From positions 1 through 64,000 of the forward strand of contig CAWBCV010000015.1 of assembly GCA_963787425.1 (NCBI GenBank): a stretch of DNA of 64,000 bases. The letters run 5' to 3'. The DNA comes from AP-15 sp963787425. Lineage in GTDB: Bacteria > Pseudomonadota > Alphaproteobacteria > ATCC43930 > CGMCC-115725. Each line of letters starts with the position of its first letter. Within the stretch, counting starts at the first letter, position 1. Of the stretch, positions 37,201 through 44,340 are shown one piece after another. Under the pieces are notes generated by a model. It was not told where the DNA came from. It saw nothing but the letters and a program-made list of their open reading frames with translations, and searched no databases. Both the position numbers and the translations under genes were made by a program.

Positions 37201-37761
37201 ATGAATATGGCGATTCGGTCATCTCGCGACGACGATATATCCAAAATCGCCGCCATCTACCGTCATCACGTCCTTCACGGCGTTGCCTCTTTCGAGGACA
37301 TTCCGCCTGATGAGGACGAGGTTGCGCGGCGCCGGGGGGATATTCTTGCGCTCAAACTGCCCTATCTGACAGCCGAGCGATCGGGGCGGGTGGTCGGATA
37401 CTGCTACGCTTCACGATATCGTGAACGGTCGGCCTATCGGTTCACGCTCGAAGATTCGATTTACGTCGACGCCGCGGAAGTCGGTCGCGGCATTGGCCGA
37501 GCCCTGCTCTCTACGCTCGTCGAACGCTGCTGCGAACTCGGCTATCGCCAAATGATTGCCGTGATTGGCGGCAGCGACCAGTGGCCATCGATCCGGCTGC
37601 ACGAGACGTTGGGTTTTACGCGAACCGGCCTTTTGCCCGCCGTCGGCTTTAAATTCGGCAGCTGGGTCGACTGCGTCCTGATGCAGCGAGCGCTCGGTTT
37701 CGGCGCAACAACGTCGCCGTGTGAAACTGGTGGGTCCAACAACGGAGGTCAGCATGGGTGA
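37201..37761 (+). CDS. GNAT acetyltransferase (phosphinothricin acetyltransferase-like)
   Basis: The 186-residue protein matches the Pat/Bar branch of GNAT enzymes: IAAIYRHHVLHGVASFEDIP at the start, GRVVGYCYASRYRERSAYRF, then TLEDSIYVDAAEVGRGIGRALL with the acetyl-CoA loop, and GGSDQWPSIRLHETLGFTRTG. The C-terminal FKFGSWVDCVLMQRAL is also typical. Such enzymes acetylate amino groups of small molecules; methionine sulfone and related compounds are common targets. The last ~20 residues (after ALGFGAT) are extra. The stop overlaps the start of the following dioxygenase-like gene. Confidence 0.88.
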   Translation: MNMAIRSSRDDDISKIAAIYRHHVLHGVASFEDIPPDEDEVARRRGDILALKLPYLTAERSGRVVGYCYASRYRERSAYRFTLEDSIYVDAAEVGRGIGRALLSTLVERCCELGYRQMIAVIGGSDQWPSIRLHETLGFTRTGLLPAVGFKFGSWVDCVLMQRALGFGATTSPCETGGSNNGGQHG

Positions 37762-38122
37762 AGCAGTCGATCCCGGCATCATCTCGGGATACCATGCGCA
37801 CCTTTATTACGCTCCGGAGACCCGGCCGGCCGCGGAGCGGCTGCGAACCGCCATCGGGGAGAATTTCCCACGGGCTCGGATCGACAGCTGGCATGATGAA
37901 CCGGTCGGGCCTCACCCCACAGCGATGTATCAGGTGGCCTTCGCGGTAGAAGAATTCCCTCAGCTGGTTCCGTGGCTGATGCTGAACCGCGAGGGGCTCG
38001 ATGTTCTGGTCCACCCGCTCACAAATGATAGCGTCGCGGATCACACGCAATTTGCGCTATGGCTCGGGGCGCCTCTGCCGTTGCGCGTCGAGGTATTGCG
38101 GAGAGGGCCGCAGACGGGTTGA
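37754..38122 (+). CDS. DOPA 4,5-dioxygenase-family protein
   Basis: ATG 37754, after GGAGGT, gives 122 residues. The product matches the small DOPA-dioxygenase-like family: SGYHAHLYYAPETRPAAERL near the start, RIDSWHDEPVGPHPTAMYQV in the middle with conserved histidines, and LVHPLTNDSVADHTQFALWLG near the end. Plant and fungal members cleave DOPA; bacterial members are largely uncharacterised and may act on other compounds. It overlaps the preceding acetyltransferase gene by eight bases, so the two are co-translated. Confidence 0.88.
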   Translation: MGEAVDPGIISGYHAHLYYAPETRPAAERLRTAIGENFPRARIDSWHDEPVGPHPTAMYQVAFAVEEFPQLVPWLMLNREGLDVLVHPLTNDSVADHTQFALWLGAPLPLRVEVLRRGPQTG

Positions 38123-38149
38123 TCCCGCCGAGCCCGCTCCGCCCTGCCG

Positions 38150-38305
38150 TTATATTCGACCAAGTGCAAGCAGAACGATAATGATGACCAGCACCAAACC
38201 AAGCCCGCTGCTCGGGTAGTAGCCCCAGCCGCCGCTATATGGCCAAGTCGGCAACGCGCCGATCAACAAGATGATCAGAATTATCAGCAGGATTGTACCT
38301 AGCAT
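38150..38305 (-). CDS. Small membrane protein of the DUF3309 family
   Basis: This 51-residue product is nearly all hydrophobic: it starts MLGTILLIILIILLIGALPT, has WPYSGGWGYYPSSGLG in the middle and LVLVIIIVLLALGRI at the end. This is the DUF3309 pattern, two membrane segments joined by a short aromatic loop. The function is unknown; members are common in alpha- and gammaproteobacteria. It is read opposite to the DOPA-dioxygenase gene and ends 28 bases after its stop. Confidence 0.88.
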   Translation of the reverse strand: MLGTILLIILIILLIGALPTWPYSGGWGYYPSSGLGLVLVIIIVLLALGRI

Positions 38306-38397
38306 GGTCGCCCGTCAGCAAAGTTGCGTCCCGTAGGTACAACCGTTGCGCACAGCCGGGAGTTCCACGTCCGGTTGCTGAATGGAGAGTCTGCGCT

Positions 38398-38994
38398 TCA
38401 CCAGCGCCGAATCGGTCCACAGTCGACGTGAACAAAATCCGACCGCGGGTAATAGCCGACGCCGCCGCACTGCAGGTCCATTGCCGCGTCGCGCACCTGC
38501 GACAAGCTGCGGCTCTCGGAGCGCAGATCGACCGCCATGCCCTTGATGTGATAGCTGTGCTTGGCCGCTCCCTCACCTTGCAAATACAATCTCATGTTTG
38601 TGGCAGGTGAGCGGTATCCGCTAATTACCAAAAACGGGTCGGGCGTATCGAGCTGTTCGCGCAAGAAACCGAGGACGTCCAGAACCCCGGCGTCCATCGG
38701 GCGCATCTCGTCGGTGTGGTGATCCCGCAAGATCCAGTTGATGTCCCTAACGGCCTCGCGAATGTAGTGGCCATCGGCCCAGTACACGGTACGCAGCCAT
38801 TCGCCGGTATGGGTGTTGTAAAGCGATATCGATCGCGGCGCATAAGAAATGGCCGGAGCCGATGTGATGAGACCAACCGTAGTAACCGCGGCCGCAGCGC
38901 CGAGCAATCGACGCCGGCTCAGCAAAGTAGATGCTGACACTGGCAACCCCCCAAATTTCCCCGAGAGACGCCATAGCACCTTGAAACTGCTCAA
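38398..38994 (-). CDS. DUF882/YcbK-family peptidase-like protein with Tat-type signal
   Basis: The 198-residue protein carries a twin-arginine-like motif (SRRRLLGAAAAVTTVGLI, near 26-43), so it is probably exported folded by the Tat system. The mature part is the YcbK/DUF882 domain of the M15-like fold: ISLYNTHTGEWLRTVYWADG, then VISGYRSPATNMRL and SYHIKGMAVDLRSES, with zinc-ligand-like H and D residues, and DFVHVDCGPIRRW at the end. It lies downstream of an L,D-transpeptidase gene on the same strand with an 86-base gap, a common pairing (ycbB-ycbK) in proteobacteria. Confidence 0.88.
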   Translation of the reverse strand: MSSFKVLWRLSGKFGGLPVSASTLLSRRRLLGAAAAVTTVGLITSAPAISYAPRSISLYNTHTGEWLRTVYWADGHYIREAVRDINWILRDHHTDEMRPMDAGVLDVLGFLREQLDTPDPFLVISGYRSPATNMRLYLQGEGAAKHSYHIKGMAVDLRSESRSLSQVRDAAMDLQCGGVGYYPRSDFVHVDCGPIRRW

Positions 38995-39080
38995 ACAAGC
39001 CCGATCGTTTCAAATCAACCAAATCGCTGGAGATTTGTCCTAATGTTACTGCGCAATAGTTGAAAAAGACTGTATACAGA

Positions 39081-40562
39081 TCACCCTTTACGCTGGCCAG
39101 CAGGGGAATCTTGGGCGACCGGCAGCGGTTGTGCCCGGCTGAGGTAACGCCAAATCTCCGCGTCCCGCTCATACGGATCGCCGCGGAACTGTACCGAGCC
39201 ATCCGATTCGACGTTGGCAGTCTGGTAGACAATGAAAATCGGCATCGGGACCGGCAACGCTCGCCGACTGGTGTGTCCGGCGGCGATCCCCTTGTCGATC
39301 ACCTCCATTGGCTGCCCGAGCAGCATTACCGCTAGGACCCGCGGGTTTTCGACGCGGACACAGCCGTGGCTCATCATGCGCGCTGCGGACTGGAACAGCG
39401 ACTTGGTGGGAGTATCATGCAGATAAACGTCATAGCGGTCGTTCATCTCGAATTTCAGCCGGCCCAAGGCGCTGTAAGGCCCGGCCTCCTGCTGGATTGC
39501 CCCATTGCTGCGAAATCTCATGTGGTGGCTGGCCAAGTAACCGGGATCGGCAGCCAATTTCGGCAAGATTTCTCTCTGCGCGATCGACCGCGGAATGTTC
39601 CAGGGCGGGTTGAACAGGACGTCATTGATCGTCGATTGCAGCTCGGGCGTCTGCTTGTCGGTCTCGCCGACGACGACACGGGTGGTGAATACCGGCCGGT
39701 CGTCACGGAACAGCTGAAGGCGGGCGATGGCGCCGTTGACGATGACCCGGTCCCGCGGCATTTGACGCGGCAGCCAGCGCAGCCGTTCGAGGTTGACCAC
39801 CAGCTGCCGCATCCGCGGTTCGGCTGCCGCTGCCCGTTCCAAAGATGGGCGCCCGGTCTTGGTTCGTAGGCTCTGAGTGCCCAGGGCGATCGCCCGGTAT
39901 TCGGCGTAGGCTCGGCGCATAGTCTCATATTCGGCGGATACAGGGGCGAGGGCTTCGATCACCTTTACCGGGTCGGGAGCCGCAATCGCGGCGTCGATCA
40001 CCGCAACGATGTCGACCGGCTCGGGCGTCAGATCCTCGTCGTCCATCCGCTCCTCGATGGGCATTGCTCCTCGCGCCAGCGCGTCGGCATATGATAGAAA
40101 CGCGTCGGAGAGCAGCAGATCACGTTCAACCGCCGACAGGTTCGGGCCGTGCTCGGCGAGTGCGTTGCTGTGAAACAACCCTGGGTCGAGACCATGGTCG
40201 GCGGCGCGCAGAACGGCGTCACGCAGCAGGCGGCTGGCTTCTTCCGGGTGGCCGTCCCACACCGTTTGATATCCGTGTGCGCCGTAGAAGCGGCGAAGCA
40301 GCCAACCATGCAGCCTTTCACCGGCGATTGTCGGCTTGCCTGGCGCCTCAAGCCGCGTCTTGATCTCGGGATTGCCGGTAAAGGGGGTCGGATCAGCGGG
40401 CGCGGTCTCGAGACCGGGCGCATCGGCGCTTGCCGGTGAATTCGTCTCTGCGCAGGCTGCCACGTCTGACAGCCACGAACCGCATAAGACAAAGGCGAGG
40501 GCCACGATGCCCGCCGCCAAGACCAACGATTTTCCGTCTCGGACGCGACGGCGAATAAACAC
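39081..40562 (-). CDS. ycbB: L,D-transpeptidase of the YcbB/LdtD type
   Basis: LdtD-type enzymes cross-link peptidoglycan through 3-3 bonds. A GTG start at 40562, six bases after GCGAGG, gives 493 residues; the frame extends to 40724. Near the N-terminus is a membrane anchor (LVLAAGIVALAFVLCGSWL). A helical scaffold domain follows with RLHGWLLRRFYGAHGYQTVW and LLSDAFLSYADALARG. The YkuD catalytic domain lies in the last third, with MSHGCVRVENPRVLA, where H and C are catalytic. PPWNIPRSIAQREILPKLA is also typical of YcbB. The DUF882 gene follows on the same strand. Confidence 0.92.
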   Translation of the reverse strand: MFIRRRVRDGKSLVLAAGIVALAFVLCGSWLSDVAACAETNSPASADAPGLETAPADPTPFTGNPEIKTRLEAPGKPTIAGERLHGWLLRRFYGAHGYQTVWDGHPEEASRLLRDAVLRAADHGLDPGLFHSNALAEHGPNLSAVERDLLLSDAFLSYADALARGAMPIEERMDDEDLTPEPVDIVAVIDAAIAAPDPVKVIEALAPVSAEYETMRRAYAEYRAIALGTQSLRTKTGRPSLERAAAAEPRMRQLVVNLERLRWLPRQMPRDRVIVNGAIARLQLFRDDRPVFTTRVVVGETDKQTPELQSTINDVLFNPPWNIPRSIAQREILPKLAADPGYLASHHMRFRSNGAIQQEAGPYSALGRLKFEMNDRYDVYLHDTPTKSLFQSAARMMSHGCVRVENPRVLAVMLLGQPMEVIDKGIAAGHTSRRALPVPMPIFIVYQTANVESDGSVQFRGDPYERDAEIWRYLSRAQPLPVAQDSPAGQRKG

Positions 40563-41042
40563 GTTTACCTCGCTTCGCGCGGCAAAGGCGATCAGCCGGC
40601 GATAGCCGCGGCTGAGACCGTCAGTTACGGCCTCGGGTTCGCTGGATACGCGCGCCGGCCGTCTTATCGCTTCCCGGGTCGATGCACAATCCCAAGGCGA
40701 AGATCTCATCCTTTTTCGGTACAATTCTGTTCCCCAAGAACGCGAGCATGAAGTGGCAAGCAGGAAGCCCTGTATCTACCATAATAACTAACACTTAGCG
40801 GGTTAGAATGTGCCGGATTTGCGCGGCAACGGCGAAACTATCGGCAAGGGTGCGTATGCTGCATCTGAGCAGATGCGTCGGGCACGTGTTGCCACCCATC
40901 CTCCGGGCGTGAGGAATGTCTTTGATGTGGCTGCGGGACTGGTATGGCTCGTACAGAATTTCGCCGATGAAGGAGTGTTCCGAATAATGCCGGGGATCTC
41001 GCCGTGCGCCGGTCCCCCGGATACGATGTAGCGGGTTTGCCC
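40563..41042. other. Divergent non-coding gap between ycbB and recQ
   Basis: About 480 bases with no supportable gene. The left part may still be the ycbB N-terminal extension if translation starts at 40724. An open frame at 40810-41031 on the plus strand has no recognisable family and weak coding character. Promoters for both divergent genes should lie here, but no motif is convincing. Confidence 0.5.
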
Positions 41043-42920
41043 GTGAACGGCCAAGGCGAGCGCAGCCCGCAGGAAGTGCTCCGCGAGGTTTTCGGCTTCG
41101 AGAGCTTTCGCGGGCAGCAGCTCGCGATCGTCGAACACGTTATCGTCGGCGGAGACGCCGTCGTGCTGATGCCGACCGGCGGCGGCAAGTCGGTGTGTTA
41201 CCAGATCCCGGCGCTGCTACGTTCGGGCGTCGGCGTCGTAGTGTCCCCACTGATTGCATTGATGAAGGACCAGGTCGACGCGCTGCATCAGGCGGGAGTG
41301 CGCGCGGCGGCCCTCAATTCACGGCTGTCGCCCGGCGAGGCCGCCGAGATCGAGCGCGCCGTTCGGGATGCTGCCCTCGATCTGCTTTATGTCTCGCCGG
41401 AGCGGTTGATGACACCGCGCTGCCTGGAGTTGTTGTCGCACACTCGCCTCGCCCTTTTTGCCGTCGATGAGGCGCACTGCATCTCGCAATGGGGACACGA
41501 TTTCCGCCAGGAGTACCAGCAGCTCTCGATCCTCAAACAGCGCTTCCCAGGAGTGCCGGTAATGGCGTTGACCGCCACCGCCGACGGCCCGACGCGGCGC
41601 GACATCATCGCTCAACTGGGGCTGGCAGGAGCACGGACCTTTGCCGCCGGGTATGACCGGCCGAACCTGTTCTACCGTGTCGTCGCAAAGCGCAGCCCAC
41701 TGGAGCAGTTGTGGCGTTTTCTCGCCACGGAACATCTGGCCGATGCGGGGATCGTGTATTGCTCCACGCGGCGCTCTGCCGAGGAGACCGCGACTTGGCT
41801 GAGCGCGCGAGGGCGTGCTGCGCTACCTTACCATGCTGGCCTCGAACCGGCCATGCGCGAGCGGCATCAAGAACGCTTCCTCAGGGAGGAAGGGGTCGTC
41901 ATCGCCGCGACGATCGCCTTCGGCATGGGGATCGACAAGCCGAATGTCCGTTTCGTCGCCCATCTCGACGTGCCGAAAAACCTCGAAGCCTATTACCAGG
42001 AAACGGGCCGCGCCGGGCGGGACGGGCTGCCGGCGGACGCTTGGATGACCTACGGCATGGCCGATGTGATGAGCCTGTTTCGTCTGCTCGAGACCGGTGA
42101 GGCAACCGATCGCCAGCGCCGGATCGAGCGCCAAAAGATCGAGGCGCTGATCGGCTACTGCGAGACAGTCTCGTGCCGGCGACAGGTCCTCCTCGGCTAT
42201 TTCGGAGAAGCCGATCACCCAGCTTGCGGCAATTGCGACAATTGCCAGACCCCGGTCCCGAGCTGGGACGGAACGATTGCTGCGCAAAAGGCGCTTTCGG
42301 CAATTTACCGCACTGGACAGCGTTTCGGCACGCATCACCTCGTCGATGTCTTGCTTGGCGCCGAAACCGAGCGGGCACAGAGGCTTGGGCACAACCGACT
42401 GAAGACCTTCGGCGTCGGCACCGAACTGGATCGTCGCGGATGGCTCTCGGTTTATCGCCAGCTGGTCGCTCAAGGTGTGGTTTTGCCGGATGTCGCCGGC
42501 CACGGGGGTCTTTCGCTCGCGCCCGCAGCCGCCGAGATCTTGCGGGGCTCCCGGTCCGTTCGCTTTCGGGTAGAGGAGAGCGGGCGCGAACGCCGGACGC
42601 CTCGGACCGATCGCAAATCAGGGACCGGCGCCGCCGACCTCGATCCGGTAGCACGCTCGCTGTGGGAGACACTGCGCGCTTGGCGCCTTGAAGAAGCGCG
42701 GCGGCAAGAGCTTCCGCCTTACGTGATCTTTCATGATTCCACTCTGACAGAAGTAGCGCGCCGCCGCCCCGCCTCGCTGGACGCGTTGGCCGAGATCCCG
42801 GGGGTAGGCCGCAGCAAGCTCGAACGTTATGGCGGTGCCGTCATCGCCGTGGTCGCCGGGAGCGTGGCCGGCACAGGCGGCGGCGCCGCCACGACCGGCA
42901 CACCAGATCCGACCCCCTAG
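41043..42920 (+). CDS. recQ: ATP-dependent DNA helicase RecQ
   Basis: RecQ unwinds DNA 3'-5' in recombination repair. From GTG 41043 the product is 625 residues (a GTG at 41004 is the alternative). Visible parts are FGFESFRGQQLAIVEHVIVG, Walker A VLMPTGGGKSVCYQIPAL, the DEAH box VDEAHCISQWGHDFRQEY, and motif VI QETGRAGRDGLPADAW. The RecQ zinc site is SCRRQVLLGYFGEADHPAC and CGNCDNC, followed by a winged helix. The C-terminal HRDC domain contains EVARRRPASLDALAEIPGVG. It is divergent from ycbB and appears to be transcribed alone. Confidence 0.96.
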   Translation: MNGQGERSPQEVLREVFGFESFRGQQLAIVEHVIVGGDAVVLMPTGGGKSVCYQIPALLRSGVGVVVSPLIALMKDQVDALHQAGVRAAALNSRLSPGEAAEIERAVRDAALDLLYVSPERLMTPRCLELLSHTRLALFAVDEAHCISQWGHDFRQEYQQLSILKQRFPGVPVMALTATADGPTRRDIIAQLGLAGARTFAAGYDRPNLFYRVVAKRSPLEQLWRFLATEHLADAGIVYCSTRRSAEETATWLSARGRAALPYHAGLEPAMRERHQERFLREEGVVIAATIAFGMGIDKPNVRFVAHLDVPKNLEAYYQETGRAGRDGLPADAWMTYGMADVMSLFRLLETGEATDRQRRIERQKIEALIGYCETVSCRRQVLLGYFGEADHPACGNCDNCQTPVPSWDGTIAAQKALSAIYRTGQRFGTHHLVDVLLGAETERAQRLGHNRLKTFGVGTELDRRGWLSVYRQLVAQGVVLPDVAGHGGLSLAPAAAEILRGSRSVRFRVEESGRERRTPRTDRKSGTGAADLDPVARSLWETLRAWRLEEARRQELPPYVIFHDSTLTEVARRRPASLDALAEIPGVGRSKLERYGGAVIAVVAGSVAGTGGGAATTGTPDPTP

Positions 42921-43211
42921 CGCTCAGACGGATTCAGATGATTCAGTGCCTCGCCTCCTCCTACGTCTTCCCGTGGGCCTTCAGCCCAAGGACTTGTCCC
43001 GTGGGGAAGGCCGGGACCCATTTCTGCCATCGGCACCGGCCTTCGCCGGCTGTGACAGAACTTTTGCTGGCAGCATTGGTCCACCGTCGACCAATGAAGC
43101 GTTATGAATGGGTCTGAACATTAGCATGACTCGCCCTCGGGCGGGTAAGCGCTGTTGCAATCCGGTGTGATCCATGTTGTTTTTCGAAATTGCTGTCTCG
43201 CCGGTGAGACG

Positions 43212-44306
43212 ATGTCCGTTAAGTTCGGCGTTTCGTGGTGCGGTCCGGCCGCGACTGCTATTTTCGTTCTCGGCCTCCTCTTGGGACCTGTATTGGCGAG
43301 CGCACAGGAAGGGCAATTCTTCCGTATCGGCGCCGCAGCGACCTCGGGGACCTTTTTCGAGATCGGAGCGGTGATCGCCAGTGCTATCTCGAAGCCGACC
43401 GGCTCGCCGCCTTGCGAGCACGGCGGCAGTTGCGGAGTTCCCGGTCTTGTCGCGGTGACACAGGCGACGCAGGGCTCGGTCGAGAACCTTCGTATGATTG
43501 TCGCCGGGCAGATCGAATCCGGCATAGCCCAATCCGACATCGCCAGCTGGGCCTATGCGGGAACCGGCATATTCGCCGCCGCCGGACCGCTAAAGAATTT
43601 GCGCGCGATCGCGAGCCTGTTCCCTGAAAGCCTTCAGCTGGTGGTCCGCGACGACCGCGCGATCCGAACCCTCGCCGATCTCCGGGGCAAGCACATCTCG
43701 TTGGGCCAGCCCGCGTCGGGGACGCTTGCCGATGCCCGCGTGGTGCTCGCTGCCGCCGGGCTCACCGAAAAGGACATGATGGCCGAATATTTGCGCCCGG
43801 GGGTGGCCGCTGCGAATGTCAAGGACGGCACGCTCGACGGCTTTTTTATAATCGGCGGGGTGCCCGTCCCGGCGATCCGCGATTTGGCGGCGGAGACGCC
43901 GGTACGGCTGATCCCAGTCGAAGACGGCGTACTCGCGAAGATGCGGGAGCGCTCGACCTCTTACCGGCGTTCAATGATCCCATCCGGAACCTATCCGGGG
44001 ATCACCGTGGAAACACCGTCGATCGGCTTCGACGCGCTCTGGATCGTATCCGCCGACGCGCCAGACGATCTGATCTATGCCATCACGAAGGCATTGTGGA
44101 ACGACGCGACCCAGCGGCTGCTCGAGGGTCGCGACCCTCTCGGCAAGCAGGTCCGGCTGGAGGATGCGCTCGATGGACTTTCCATACCGCTGCACCCGGG
44201 GGCGAAGCGCTTCTACCGCGAGGCCGGATTGCCGGTCGATCAGAACGGCGTGCTCGGCAGGCGCGAGAATCCCGAAGGAGGGGACGAATTGAGGAAACCC
44301 GAATGA
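43212..44306 (+). CDS. TAXI-family TRAP transporter solute-binding protein
   Basis: The 364-residue periplasmic protein has a signal peptide (AATAIFVLGLLLGPVLASAQ, cut near residue 32). Its mature start is FFRIGAAATSGTFFEIGAVI, the TAXI hallmark. Further family stretches are LVAVTQATQGSVENLRMI, ESGIAQSDIASWAYAGTG and LRGKHISLGQPASGTLADAR. TAXI proteins pair with a fused TRAP membrane subunit, but none is in this window. The downstream gene, 34 bases away, is the SoeA-like molybdoenzyme, which suggests that the binding protein brings in, or senses, a substrate linked to that enzyme. The ligand is unknown. Confidence 0.92.
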   Translation: MSVKFGVSWCGPAATAIFVLGLLLGPVLASAQEGQFFRIGAAATSGTFFEIGAVIASAISKPTGSPPCEHGGSCGVPGLVAVTQATQGSVENLRMIVAGQIESGIAQSDIASWAYAGTGIFAAAGPLKNLRAIASLFPESLQLVVRDDRAIRTLADLRGKHISLGQPASGTLADARVVLAAAGLTEKDMMAEYLRPGVAAANVKDGTLDGFFIIGGVPVPAIRDLAAETPVRLIPVEDGVLAKMRERSTSYRRSMIPSGTYPGITVETPSIGFDALWIVSADAPDDLIYAITKALWNDATQRLLEGRDPLGKQVRLEDALDGLSIPLHPGAKRFYREAGLPVDQNGVLGRRENPEGGDELRKPE

Positions 44307-44340
44307 ATGTAGACTGGCCCGTGAGGTCGCGAGGTGGAGC

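Noticed and set aside
40810..41031. 73-codon open frame before recQ
   Set aside because: No recognisable family, no clear ribosome site, and weak coding character.
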